In this document: positions 21,756 through 33,618 of the stretch, one piece after another
How the letters are laid out: each line of letters starts with the position of its first letter
Position numbering within the stretch: the stretch's first letter is position 1
Source: Macrolepiota albuminosa
Lineage: Eukaryota; Basidiomycota; Agaricomycetes; Agaricales; Agaricaceae
Assembly (NCBI GenBank): GCA_027475525.1
Contig: JAMWFC010000049.1
Coordinates: 621,297-685,296 of the forward strand
Reading direction: 5' to 3'
DNA: 64,000 bases
The notes under the pieces: model-generated
The model's database searches: none
What the model was told of the DNA's origin: nothing
The model's input: only the letters and a program-made list of their open reading frames with translations
Translations under genes and position numbers: made by a program

Positions 21756-24654
21756 CGAACTCAGTGAGTGGACACCAGTCCACCCAGTCTCGTTGGTCAG
21801 GGCGAACAACTGCCCTTAGAATCTGGCCTATACTGCGGTTAGCCCGCTCTGTTTGCCCATCCGTTTGAGAATGGAAGGACGTCAACATGAGAAGTCACGC
21901 TCCTAGCAGTTTGTGGAGTTCCCTCCACCATTGAGATGTGAACTTCGAGTCACGGTCGCTCACAATGGTGCTAGGCAGCCCATGCAGCCTAATGATCTCC
22001 CTAAGGTAGATCCATGACAGCTCCTTAGCCGTCAGCGTAGTTTGCACTGGTATGAGGTGCACCATGCTCGTCATGCGGCATATTACCACCCAGAGGTAAT
22101 CAAATCCTCTGGACTCGGGAAAGGGACCTACGAAGTCCATTCCAATGGAATCCCAAGGTTTCACTGGTACAGGTAGCTGGTGTAGCTTCCTGGGAGGGGA
22201 TCCAGGAGGCAACTTTGCCCTCTGACACGCTGCACATGAGGCGCAGAACTTAGTCACTTCTTGGGCCATACGTGGCCACCAATACCATCTCTGGATGTAG
22301 CCCAACATCCAGGCGGCACCAAAGTGCCCCACTAGTGCATGGGCCTGGTCCAAGACCCGTGTAACAATGGTTTGCGTACAGGGGAGGCAGACCACTGCCA
22401 CCTCTTGACGGTTCTCCGTCATGATCAGTCCACCAGGCTCATGCCTGAACCGAGGATGGTCGTCAGGATTGGTGATTATCTTGGCGAAGAGAGAATCATC
22501 GCCATAGTCCTGCACCACTTCCTTCCAGAAGTTGTCGCTGACCAGGCTAGGGGGCTGGGATGAAGGCAATTTGCCTTCGAGCATCTCTGCCAGCGTAACG
22601 GGTAAATTGGGGCACTCGTGCTCCCCAGTTGACGCTGGGTCCATGACTTCATGCTCCTTGAGCAACTGGGCGGCTATATTATGCTCTTCACGCTGCTCCC
22701 TGAGGCGAGTGCTTCGCCTCCGTTCATTGTCACACATAGCGCGTACTTCCAGGACATGCTCCCTGAGCTCCTGGTATTGGTGGAGAGGTAAATCTTCTCC
22801 ATCAGAGTCTATGCGGCAGTCTGCCTGCACATACTCATGAGGCTCATGAGCCTCCCTGACTACATCACTCTCAAAGTAGTGTGACAAGCAGTCTGCCACT
22901 TTGTTGAGTTCACCTTTAACATAGGTGATGTCGAACTGGTATCTCGACATGTAGTCTATCCAACGTCGCTGACGTGGCGACAAGTTCACCTGAGTTTTGA
23001 AGAACTCAAGGGCCTTGTGGTCCGTTATGATGTGGATGGGATATCCCATCAGCTTATCCTCCCACTTGAGGAGGGCCTCGAGTATGGCAAGAGTCTCTAG
23101 CTCGTGCACCGCATAGTTTTGCTGGGCCATCGTGAACTTCTTCAACATGAACCCTGCTGGGCAGCACATCTGCCAGCTGCTTCTCTGACTGTACATGGCT
23201 CCGACGCCTGTCTTGGACGCATCACAAATGAGCCATATCGGCTCGTCCCATCTAGGGTCGATTGGTCGAATCACTGGGGTCTTCGTACAGATCCGTTTGA
23301 CCATCTCAAAGCACCGCTAGTGCAACAGCCTCCAATTGAGCGGTGACCCATTCTGCGTCATGGCCATAAGTGGCCCAGTATAGGCTGTGACATCGGGCAA
23401 GAAGCTCGATATGTAATTGACAAGGCCAACGAATCGTTGGATGTCATTGTAGTTTTGGGGCGTGCGCCACTCCTGAATGCGATTGAGCTTGTCCTGATCG
23501 GGGTGGATACCCCGCTCATCTATGACATGCCCGAGGCAGTCTATACTCTGAGCGTAAAGCTCACATTTCTTCCACTTCAAGTACAACTTGTACTTGCATA
23601 GTCGTTCGAATACGACTTTGAGGTGCTGCTCATGCTCCTCCATAGAATCCAAGTAGATGAAAATGTCATCTAAGTAGACGTGCATAAAACATCCTATTAC
23701 ATCTCAAAAAATAGAGGTCATTAGCCTCTGGAAGGTGGCAGGAACATTATAGTCTCAAATCTGCATTATATTGCTCGTGAACGTGCCCATGATCAAAGCA
23801 AATACGGTCTTGGGTATGTCTTTGGTGCAAATGCGCACCTGCTCGTAAGCGTCAGTAAAGTCAATCTTCGAGCAATACTTTGCCCGAGCCACGTCTTCCC
23901 AGATCACCTCCTGATCTGGTAAAGGAGTTACATCCTTTATAGTGTTGTCATTGCGCTGACACGCATCAAGAGCTGTTCAAAGGGATCCATCCTTCTTCGG
24001 TATGCACAATAATGGTGCAGCTTGAGCGGTGGTGCATGGGGACCACCATTGAGCATTCAAATAGCGATTAGTTTTATCGCGTAGTTGCTCCTGGAGTGCG
24101 CATGGGCAGCGCGGCAAGTGGTACTTATATTGCTTGCTCTTGTCTATGAGATTGATCTCATGGTTCACCTCCCACCATGGCGGGAGCTCCTCCTTGGTCC
24201 CGTTGACCATGTCGGCAAATTCTTCTTGCCATTGCTGATGCAACCGAGGTATATCTTCCTCACAAAGGCTTGTCGCCTTCTGCTTCCCCTTCATACACAC
24301 CGGGGGAAGTACTTCCACCGTCTCTGAGGGTGGCCGAGGTGGCAGTGCATATTGCTTGCGCATTGCAAGCACCCAATTGACACTGTCATCAGGTATATAT
24401 AGTCTCAGTGGAGCACCCGCTGCCGCTGCCTTATAAGCCACGAGGCTTTTCCCCTCACGTACAAGTGAGTACGCTATGGACACCTCATCCGAGGCTGGCT
24501 GGCAATACGCTGATTTGATGGTCATCCATCTCTGATGCGCATTTTGCGCACACATGGCTGCCACCAGCTCGTTCCACTCTTGCGGCATTCGGAGGTCGTA
24601 TGCCCAGTTGTACTCCGGCAGGGGTGCTGGTTGCTCCCATAGGGACCGTGTGTC

Positions 24655-24808
24655 CCCCTCTTGGATGCTGTCTCTCAAGTCATCCAACTTGACTTGTGAG
24701 GACGTAGGTGGACATACATCCACTGAGTCCTCCCCTCTTGGATGCTGTCTCTCAAGTCATCCAACTTGACTTGTGAGGACGTAGGTGGACATACATCCAC
24801 TGAGTCCT
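24655..24808. repeat. 77-bp tandem duplication 8
   Basis: Copies 24655-24731 and 24732-24808, identical. Breaks the Elem-C pol linker; collapsing it restores the frame exactly. Confidence 0.95.
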
Positions 24809-25010
24809 CCTGTTGTCTTGCCTTTCGATGGCGCTTGTCTGGAGGCTTTGCGCCTCGAATATCAGGAGCAATTATTCGCTCGTTGCTCCTCTTGGAGGCT
24901 TGATACTCCTCCTTGCTCATCATCACCACGTTGTGGTCTGCGCTCAGTCCAGGCATAGCCTGCACTTCCTCCTCCACATCCTCCACGGCCAGCACTCTGC
25001 GCCGGCCAAG

Positions 25011-25855
25011 TCATGGAGAGTCCTTGCGTTTCTCCGTAGTGCGATGACGTCGCAGACGATTATCAGTGTCGTCTGCTGTTGCTCGTTCGGCTGGGATCAC
25101 TTTCCCATTCACTAGTACCTGACATTGGTCAAAGTCTAGTATGACTTTGTTACGCCGCATGAATGGCGTTCCCAGTATCATATCATAGCGATCGAAGTTC
25201 GCTACATCCATGTATTCCCAGCTATGTGAGCCCGGTGTTTGGACAGTCACATTTGTCCCATACTGCACCATGGCTCGGCTCCCTACGGTGCCCAGCTGTA
25301 ATGCCAATGGCGTATCCAGCTCCTGCACGGATATTCCGTACACATGGGCGAACTGGGGCGTTATGCCCAATATAGTACTCCCAGAGTCCCATAGGGTCCA
25401 TGCCTTATGGCCATCTACGTCCACATACAAGACCAGGCACTCCTTGTCTGCCCATTTCAGTGTTGGGCGCTGCAAAGTGCTCTCTGCACGACGAAGAGTC
25501 ACCTTCTTCATCCGAACCACGTTATTCCTTTTGGGATCATTTGTGGACGGCCAATCCGTCATTGCCGCTAGGCACTCGGAGTCGCTGTTGCAACTGTAGT
25601 ACTTGTTGTCGTAGACGTTGTCATATACGTCAACTGTGACGTACTCCTCCCCCTCCACGACCACACTCTCAGGCTCGGCGCCCAATGCCTCCTCTGGGGG
25701 CTCCTGGTCATTTGTGGGGTGCTCTGCCTCAGACTCGGCAGATACGTCTCCGTCACTCCCACTTGCGGCTGCAGTATGTGCAGCTCAAAGGTGGGCGCGG
25801 GGTGTATACCCCTTCCTCGGGGCTCCCGGTTTTGCGGGGCAGTTGGTAGCGTAGT
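25011..25855 (-). pseudogene. gag: Elem-C protease and gag C-terminus (left of solo LTR)
   Basis: Contains the second half of the zinc knuckle (ATNCPAKPG), an acidic spacer (EYVTVDVYDNVYDN) and the aspartic protease (TLWDSGSTILGITPQF near 25380; MILGTPFMR near 25170). It ends with TGA at 25011-25013 followed by CTTG; pol continues in frame. The first part is separated from the rest of gag by the solo LTR at 25856. Confidence 0.85.
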
Positions 25856-26719
25856 TGTCACGAGCCACACTTACGCCACCCCGAGCCCCAGCAGGCCCTG
25901 CCTGGAACAACCCCTCCTTTGAGACCCAACCCCCCAGCGCGTCCCCGGAACACATCGGGACAAGACCGACTAGATCCGATGCCACCCCGACCAAGGCCGA
26001 CCCGGCCCAACCCGACGCCCAACCCCCGGACAAGGCCCAAAGCCCCGCCCACGCGCCACGTACCCTGGACGCCGTCCCAAGCCTCGATCAATCATGCCGG
26101 GGGCCGCCCCCACTTGGCACCGCCCTCCCGGCGCCACTCCCAAACCCGGACAATACACCGCAACCCATCTACGCCCCCTGGGACCACACGACCGCAGAGG
26201 ACTGATACCCGGACAATACACCGCACGGTATGCACCACATGGAGGAGGGGTACGGACCTTGCCCAGGGGGCCCGGAACTCACCTGGCACCTGGTACTTAA
26301 CCCGCAGCTCGTAGTACGTTACGGTAGTCTTGATATTGCTATAAACTCGTCTCTATACTCTCTTGTCTATTTCATACTTGTCTCAATCTATCTGTCTTAC
26401 TCTCTCAAGTCTCCCGGCCCTTTAAAAGTCTCACTTCAATTCTAACTTAGTCTCCCGGTTCCCGTCTCAGTCTCCCGGTCTCAGTCTCTCCCTCCGATCA
26501 CCCCTCTGCCCTAACAAGGCTCCGCCCACCCCCGCCCCGTACTCCGGACTTAGCCCGGGATCCTGCTCTACCTTCTCCTACGAACCCCGGCGTTCCGTAG
26601 CCACCCCGCGCCCTACCCAAAACTCCGGAACTCACCCGGAAGACTCTCCGTAGACTTCGAGTCTGCCTAGTAAGGACCCGCTTGCCCCCGGAGGCCCCCG
26701 TCGTCAGCGGAACCTGACA
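25856..26719. mobile_element. Solo LTR 1 (864 bp) inside the Elem-C zinc knuckle
   Basis: TGTCACGAGCC...GGAACCTGACA, flanked by the 5-bp TSD GTAGT (25851-25855 and 26720-26724). Elem-E has the uninterrupted target at about 40190-40210, which proves the insertion. GC-rich first half, AT- and CT-rich second half. Same family as 41173-41857 by its ends, but longer. ORFs reading into it are not genes. Confidence 0.93.
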
Positions 26720-28730
26720 GTAGTGGCCTGGTTGGCCACACACAAAACAAGTCCTCGTCTGCCCTGATGGGTTGGCTGGCTTAAAGTCCGGCCTTGGTTT
26801 AGGATGTTCTCTGTCCGGCGCCCACTCTGGGCATGGGTGGCTCCGCCCTCGGTTCGCAGCAGGGGTTCTGCGTACCACAAACCACATGTTGCGGTCACGG
26901 TCCAAATCGGTCTTTTTGGCCAGGAAGGTCCTCACATGCTGACCCCGTGAGGGTGCCCCACCAGGCGGTAGTCGCCTGGGCCCCCCTTTGTGTCCACTCC
27001 AATGTTTGTAGTAGTTAGCAGTCTTCAGAGACTGCTCATACCTGATGGCATATGCCACAAACTCTTCCACATTGTTGACTTCTGGGGACAATCCGTCCTC
27101 ACGTATCAAATAGCGGCGCATGTCCACTGGAATGCCATCCAGGAACGTTTTGAGCATTGTATACCCGTCCAGATATACTGCTATGTTCTGGGCGTAGTCA
27201 TTAAGGGTATCATAGAACCCTTGCACTCCCAACTTCTCGGTGTACTTGGCGGACTGGAAGTCCCACCTCGCATCCTGGAGCATTGAGGGGTGTACGAATC
27301 GATTGTACAGTCCTGTAAGGACTCCTTTGAATATCCAGTCATATTGGACACAGTTGACGTGCAGTACTGCCCGTCGAAACCACCCCATGGCCTCTCTGGC
27401 CAAGAACTCAGAAAGAACAAAGATTCGTTCTCGTTCCATACAGTGGCCTCCGTATAAGCACATGGCGAGATGGGTGCATACATCCATCACCCAATCTTCC
27501 AGGTTGCTGAACTTGGACGTGCCTGTATAGGCGCGAATATGCCTACTGTCTGCTTTACGCAGCTTCACCCCGTCTGGTAACCGTAAGGTTACACCCAGGG
27601 CATCATCGACTACTTGATGCAGGTGATCGTGCATGGCTTCACGATGCATTTGAATAGCCTCCTGCTGACCCGGGGATCTAGTCGCCAAATCGGCGGCATG
27701 GGGAAGTGACTTCCCTCGTCCACCTTGCGGAGGATGTCCCGAGCCTCCTCGACTGTGGGCATAATTGCCCTCGTCTCGAGGAATCAACCTAGAGCCGTCA
27801 TCCTGGCCATTACCAGGGGCATCACATCTTGTGGCGCCATCTCAATCGAGGAAGTCTCCTCGATCATGATCGTTGCACTGCCCTGGAACTGGAGAAGCTT
27901 GATTCTCCTGACCCTGCGTGACAAATTGACGACGCATCTCGTCAATGGGCTTAGTGCTCTCGAATACAATGCCCTGATTGTCAATAAGGGACTGTCCCTT
28001 AGTCCTGAGGTCGCCATTGCACATACGTTGATATGCGACTCTGTTGCTCAACGTTTCGGCCATGGGCATGCGTGGCATCACAGATGCCTTGCTCTCCACC
28101 TTGAGCACGGTACTATTGTGCCCATCCGGACCTGACATATCTGTTCTACGGTCTTGGTTATGCATGTGTGGGGGCTCCTCACACCACCCTTGTCCTGCTG
28201 GAGTATAGAAAGTACTCACCGGTCTTACTTTGGGCACTTCCTGCGCCCGTGCTAGTGCCTCCACTAGCTCGATTCTGACGTCTTGATTGCGCCGTGCTGA
28301 GCATTCCTCGGATGTGTGGCTCCAGGGGGTCAAGGCCCCTGATTGCCGTGTGGCCTTCCGCTGCACATACATTTGCAGCTCCATCGTGAGCACTCTCACC
28401 ATCAAATCAGTATATTTTATACTGAATACATTGGGCACTTTGTGCCCTTGTCACTTAAGTGCTATTATATGTGCTGACACGTAGCACTCGAGTCGCGCTT
28501 GGGTGGTGTATTTCATCACCTCTGGGTGCAAGTCCCAGAACACCCGCAAGCACACGGTGTACGCGGTTTTCAGCCGCTGCTCCTCTGCTCCGGCATTGTT
28601 GTCACTTGACGACTCCATCACCTCCTCTGGAAGCTCTACAACCTCCGGAGCTTCCTCCACTGCTGGTGTGCGCAGGAATCGGTTTTCTGTGTGGGATACT
28701 TCAGGCCTTGCAGCCTCCTCCAGTACCTCT
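26720..28730 (-). pseudogene. gag: Elem-C gag, N-terminal and central part
   Basis: Gag core with LPDGVKLRKADSRHIRAYTG, FVLSEFLAREAMGWFRR and VQGFYDTLNDYAQNIAVYLD, then a basic region (RHRDRNMW-like) and the first half of the zinc knuckle (CFVCGQPGHY), cut by solo LTR 1. Upstream are Elem-E-like helical segments (RLRVFWDLHPEVMKYTTQ, TMELQMYVQRKATRQSG). A stop near 28448 interrupts the frame. The N-terminal ~110 residues present in Elem-E are missing because a family 2 LTR fragment starts at 28731. Confidence 0.82.
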
Positions 28731-29225
28731 TCCAACGGTTTCAGATCCCTACCGTCCATTCAAGAACCTTAGCAACGCCAGGCGACAGATTGCAAAGCTA
28801 AACCATTAATCCATCACCCTTCTGTCTGTCCAAAATACTTAGCGATGTCAGGCGCCAAATTGAGGCGCTAAGTGATGTCAGACGCCAAGGTCAAACGCCA
28901 AGCTGTCCGTCAGTTTTTGATAGATCATCAGGCTTCTCGCTAAGCGCTGTCATCAGTGACTGATGCCATCTGTCAGTTGTCATTCTGTCTGCCGTCGGAG
29001 ATCATCAGGCTTCTCGCTAAGCGCTGTCATCAGTGACTGATGCCATCTGTCAGTTGTCATTCTGTCTGCCGTCGGCGCTATTATTGATTGGATCTGCTTC
29101 TTGCCGTGCGTGGCCGTCAAATATTGCCAAAATTGGTTAGTTAGCGTGCGCTAAGGTATCCCGGACCTGTGCCGTGTTGCCGTAGCCTGCTGTTGATGCG
29201 CTGATCCTGTATGGGGTTCTATCAC
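28731..29225 (-). repeat. Truncated family 2 LTR replacing the Elem-C 5' end
   Basis: Matches the second half of the Elem-D LTR (about 7757-8184) to its CTATCA end, plus a 77-bp duplication. Its other end is missing and fuses directly to Elem-C gag. On the right it abuts Elem-C 5' LTR sequence. So an LTR insertion into the 5' LTR was followed by a deletion that removed half the new LTR, the leader and the gag start. Confidence 0.8.
28922..29075. repeat. 77-bp tandem duplication 9
   Basis: Copies 28922-28998 and 28999-29075, identical, inside the LTR fragment. Confidence 0.95.
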
Positions 29226-29404
29226 TGGTCTATTGACTATGTAGTATAAACACCAAAGTAAGCTGCTTAATAAGCAGCACATGTACATATATATATATGG
29301 TAAGGTAATTAATATATTAATATTATATTATAATAATTATAATATAATATCTACTACAGTAAGTAAAGCTATGTGGCCAACGCCACATAGCGGACTACGC
29401 TACA
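29226..29404 (-). repeat. Elem-C 5' LTR, truncated
   Basis: Collinear with 5699-5877 of the 3' LTR, lacking about 60 bp at the leader-proximal end. Followed by GATGA, the second TSD copy, and resumption of the Elem-B leader. Confidence 0.85.
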
Positions 29405-29409
29405 GATGA

Positions 29410-29557
29410 CCTCTTAGTGTCGCCGCTTGCCATACCACAACCAGTTACCCCCATTACTCCGTTAACATCTCTTTCTCAACTCATTTCTCTTACCCCGTTG
29501 CCAATCTCTAGAACCTCTTCCCCACAACCACTAACCAAACTCGGTACCACCATCGCC
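29410..29557 (+). other. Elem-B leader, second part
   Basis: Matches the Elem-D leader just upstream of gag (the frame reads VTPITPLTSLSQLISLTPLP). No ATG before 29558. Confidence 0.75.
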
Positions 29558-31855
29558 ATGGAACAACAAGTTCAGCGCATGCCGCCACGTAACCACTTCT
29601 CGGCACCGAAATGGAATGAGTCTAAGCCATGGGATCTCTCCCAGTATTTCAAGGAATTAGAGTATTTATTCAGGGATTGTGGCATTACCGACCACACACA
29701 GATGAAAGAGTATGCGGCAAGGTACGTGTTATATGACACGGCAGAGACGTGGACAGGCCTTGCTGAGTTTGCCGCCTTTGTTCCTGCCACCCCACCCATT
29801 CCAGCCCAAGGTGCCTTGTATGAAGGCTGGAAGACAGCAGTAATCTAGTTGTACCCTGGCGCTGAAGAGGCTACCCGATACTTGGTAAACAAGCTGCAGA
29901 AATTAGTACAGGAATCATTCGACAACGGCACCTCTTCTCTTGGCGCATTCTCTACGTATTACCGCAAATTCCAAAAGATCGCTAGGTGGCTAGTGCAAAA
30001 CAGCAAGCTATATATTAACGAGAAATGTCGCCTATTCCAACAAGGCATCCCGACCTCGCTTTGGACTCACATTGCTTGCCGCTTAGAGATAGTTCATCAG
30101 GCCCATCACCCAGACGAGCCCTATAACGTTGCTGACGTCTTTGAAGCCGGTAAATGGGTTCTCAAGGGGACGGACACTGGCATTGGGCTGCAACGCGCTA
30201 GGACGAGCCCACCACCTGAGTAAACTAATGGTATCATTCCCATCCCGCCTCCTGTTGCCGACTTCGTTAAAAAGGAGGATCTCAACGCTGCCGTTACCAC
30301 CGCTGTCACTTCCGCCATGACTCGTATTGAAACCATGATTACAACCAATCTCGCTAACCGACCCGCTAATGTACCCATGTCTGGCCCTTGCCACTTCTGT
30401 GGGGAAATTGGACATACTATGACTAGAGGACGCTGCGCAACCCTAGAAAATTACATTCGGCAAGGCAGAATTTGAAGGGCTATCGATGGCAAGATAGTTC
30501 TTACCACTGGCGCCACCATTCCCAACTACCCAGACAAGAAGTCCTTCCAGGAATGAGTTGATGAATGGCATAGGCGCAATCCAGGACAAATCGTTACCGG
30601 CACGCTTTCTGGCAATGCCAACCCCAACCCTGAACAGGCGACCCAACAGCAAATGATTCACGAGGTCTTATACTTCGACAGCGTTGGCAACCATCCTACT
30701 TTCTTGTGGGAAGAACGAATTGCTAAGCTAGAGAAGGAATTAGATTCGCTTAAGAACCAGGTTTTTGATGGGGTTGAAGTTAAGCAGCCTAAACAACCTC
30801 TTAAAGGATACAAGCCAATACCTCCTGCTAGCAAGTTACCGACTCCTGCTCCTGCCGCACCGCCAGCTACCACTCCAGAACCATCGTCGTCCTCTGCCAC
30901 TCCTGAACTGCCTTTGCCGCCTCTCCATCTCTACTCAGGGATTCCCGACCGATATCATGCTCCCGCACAACAAAACTTTGCCGCTCCTGAGAAGTGTCCT
31001 GAAGGTAGCTACCGACCTACCACGCCAATTTTCGACATAGAGAAATCAAACCACGTATTCAACCGCATTATGAAAACTGCCGTCACCTTGTCAGTTGAAG
31101 AACTTTGTAGTATCGCTCCCGACGTTCGCAATCAAGTCAAGACCGCTGTCACTCCCCGACAACCCTTGGTGTTAGCCGTTGCCGAGGTTGATGAACTCGA
31201 CGATGCGCTTCCCAGTTTTTCCATTACCGTCAACTCTCTGGATGCTAAAGACTCTCCTGCTGACACCGTCGCTAATGCCACCTCTGTGGACCCAGTAGAG
31301 ACCTATCTTAGGTCAGTAGACCATGGAGAAGATCCGGCAATTCTTACCGTCGCTCAAGAATCGCACGCTATTCGCTCGGTCATGCTAACTGTAGACAATA
31401 AGCACGAGGTAGAGGCAATCGTGGACAGCGGTTCTCAAATCATTTCTATGGCAGCCAAAGTCACTAACGATTTGGGTCTCATTTATGACCCTACAGTTAT
31501 ACTAAACATGCAGAGTGCTAACGGCACAGTAGACAGATCCCTAGGCCTCGCCAAGAATGTGCCTTGTACCCTTGGTGACATTACTTTTTACCTCCAGATA
31601 CACATTTTACGATCCCCAGCATATGACTTACTACTTGGCAGACCCTTCGATGTCTTGGCGCGATCAGTCGTCAAGACAGTTACCAACGACAAAACGACCT
31701 TAACAATTAGCGACCCCAATTCCGGAATCTGACAAACGGTGCCAACATTCCCTAGGGGACAACAAAAAGGCGCCCGCACTAAGCCCCTGGAGTTTACCAA
31801 CCAACACGCCAACGAGCCTCCCCACCGGTGTTTTCACAGACCATCGAGGAGGTGA
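29558..31855 (+). pseudogene. gag: Elem-B gag-protease, decayed
   Basis: Homologue of Elem-D gag from ATG 29558 (MEQQVQRMPPRNHF) to the TGA at 31853-31855. In-frame stops near 29848, 30223, 30475, 30556 and 31730 interrupt it; most correspond to CGA or CAG codons in Elem-D. It retains the odd zinc knuckle CHFCGEIGHTMTRGRC near 30390 and the protease motif EAIVDSGSQIISM near 31410. Non-functional as it stands. Confidence 0.85.
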
Positions 31856-33014
31856 TTGGTGATGATCACAGAAATGTGGCGCTAACACTGGAATATGACC
31901 ATTCTACTGGTCTTGTAAATGTTGTGTCTACCGCTTTTCTTGACAAAGAAGTTTTAACTACTTTATCCGCTACCGACACTGAGCTTTCCTAGAAAAATCA
32001 AAACATTACCGACTCCGCTCTAGCGTACTTATACCTTACCGCTTCCAAAACTTTTCAAAATATTGCATCTACCGATACATATCTCACTACCCTTCCTGGA
32101 GCCTCGTCTTCTGCCGTTCTCGGACTTGCCGCCCCTCAGGCTACAGTTCCCCTTTCCACCTCTGTATATAACCAAGCTAACGCTCCCAAAAGGAAAGGGG
32201 TTCAAGTCAAAAAGAAATATAAGCTAGTTGTGCTTAAAACAAAACCCATCGCTACGCACTCTCCCGAGACGTTTAGAATCAAGTGCCAGATCATTGGCGA
32301 CCCTCTTGCTGATATGCCAACCTTATCACCAAATCCGCCACCCTTTCAGCCCACAGGACGTTTTACCGTGGAACGCCAACAACAATTGATATGCCAACCT
32401 TATCACCAAATCCGCCACCCTTTCAGCCCACAGGACGTTTTACCGTGGAACGCCAACAACAATTCGCAAAGGAGCATGACACAGGATTTTTGACCAAAGA
32501 TGAGTTGAATGTCCTTACCGACATCGTTGCTAAGCAAGATAAAGCCTTCGCTTGGGAGGACTCGGAACGCAGCAGTCTACGTACAGACTTCTTCCCGCTT
32601 GTCGTAATCCCGACCATTCCTCATGTGCCGTGGACTGAACACAACCGACCGTTACCGCCTGGAATCAAAGCCGAGGTCTGCCAAATTATTAGGACCAAGA
32701 TAAAGGCTGGCATCTACAAGCCCTCAAACAGTTCTTACTGCTCCCAATGGTTCTGTGTCCTCAAAAAGAACGGCAATCTACACATAGTTCACAGTCTCGA
32801 GCCGCTGAATAGAGTTACCATACAACACTCTGGCGTACTGCCTTTCCCTGACCACGTTGCCGAGTCCTTTGCCAGGCGTATTTGTGGCGCCACGCTTGAC
32901 CTCTATGTTGGCTACGACGAACGTTTGATACACCCTTCTTCCCGGGACCTTACCACTTTTCAAACTCTGTTTGGCGCGTTGCGCCTTGTCACTTTACCGA
33001 TGGGCTAGACAAAC
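31828..33014 (+). pseudogene. pol: Elem-B pol, N-terminal part through early RT
   Basis: Starts in the -1 frame relative to gag as in Elem-D (GTG at 31828). It reads through the linker into RT (AFAWEDSERSSLRTDFFP, LDLYVGYDERLIHPSSRD), with stops near 31990 and at 33007 (TGG-to-TAG in LPMGW), and a 77-bp duplication at 32310. The frame then runs into foreign LTR-like sequence, so the catalytic FIDD box and the RNase H are missing. Confidence 0.82.
32310..32463. repeat. 77-bp tandem duplication 10
   Basis: Copies 32310-32386 and 32387-32463, identical. Breaks Elem-B pol. Confidence 0.95.
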
Positions 33015-33618
33015 TTTCTAACGTGACCTGTCAACGGCGACCTTTTGCACATGGTTGACGGCAACCAACGGCATTATGACCCACGGCGACCAACAGCGAC
33101 TCTATATTGACTTAGAATTTATACGGGTCCACTCACTTTTATTATAGCTCCAATTGGTCAGGCGGTTCCGGGGTAGTTGTCGGAAAATCTTTGACAGACG
33201 CCGTGAGCGCTAATGTCAGCGCTATTTATTGTACTAGTTCCTGACAAGTCTAGCCATTGGGTATAAGTATATCCTGCGTCCTCAATATTGATCCCTTTAG
33301 ACTTCTGATTGAAGTGCGTCGTCGAATGGCAGCGACTACTGCTGACTCCTTCTGGAAGTGATTGGGGTTTAGTTAGAGTTCCTTCTCGCCGTCGTGTTAG
33401 CGCTGTACATCCTAAGCCTCCCTTATCCTTGGTATAAGTGAATGGGGTGTACTGAAGGTCTGGTAACTGGTGACCAAGGTAAATGGATAAGTCCTGTAAT
33501 AGCGCGACAGAGCTAAGGCTGCTCTGTACTCAAGCCAGTCACTAGAGTCTCCAGTGTGTCAAGTGTCGGTTGGCCTATAATGTCCCTTGATGCGCTCAGC
33601 CCGAGTAGAAGCCTATCA
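33015..33618. repeat. LTR-like insertion replacing ~1.5 kb of Elem-B pol
   Basis: About 600 bp without similarity to pol, ending GCCTATCA after a TTGATGCGCTCAGCC stretch that resembles the end of the family 2 LTR. The matching part of Elem-D (RT palm, RNase H, about 12.6-14.1 kb) is absent. The left limit is near 33015-33024 and no clean TSD is visible. Best read as a diverged solo LTR with an adjoining deletion. No coding potential seen. Confidence 0.55.

Larger units (their letters stand above)
20988..25010 (-). pseudogene. pol: Elem-C pol: RT, RNase H, integrase, chromodomain
   Basis: Follows the protease in the same frame after the TGA at 25011-25013. Order: acidic linker; RT (LLCIPKKDGSL, VYLDDIFIY near 23660-23685); RNase H (WLICDASKTGVGAMY near 23235, then DHKALEFF); integrase HHCC (HALVGHFG...CASCAACQ); core (GMDFVGPF, SDRDSKFTS, QTERAN); C-terminal GPY module and chromodomain (FEVRWSLGTTTWEP) ending at 20988. 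True decay: stops around 23990, 23755, 23698 and 23314, the first by CGA-to-TGA. False breaks: 77-bp duplications at 24655 and 21602. A further frame change lies before 21332. Confidence 0.85.
5638..29404 (-). mobile_element. Elem-C: family 1 Ty3/gypsy element inserted in the Elem-B leader
   Basis: Minus-strand element with 3' LTR 5638-5877, ORF-X (5923-7232 and 18826-20884), pol (20988-25010), gag-protease (25011-28730) and a truncated 5' LTR (29226-29404). It is flanked by the TSD GACGA/GATGA. It is interrupted by Elem-D at 7233, by a solo LTR at 25856, and at its 5' end by a truncated family 2 LTR (28731-29225) that replaces the gag start, leader and part of the 5' LTR. Confidence 0.9.

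Noticed and set aside
25855..26445. Several overlapping ORFs up to 131 residues in the GC-rich stretch
   Set aside because: They lie entirely inside solo LTR 1 and reflect low stop density in GC-rich sequence; no conserved protein pattern.
26498..26719. C-terminal ~74 residues of a 429-residue minus-strand ORF
   Set aside because: This part is read from solo LTR 1; the real gag is interrupted at 26720.
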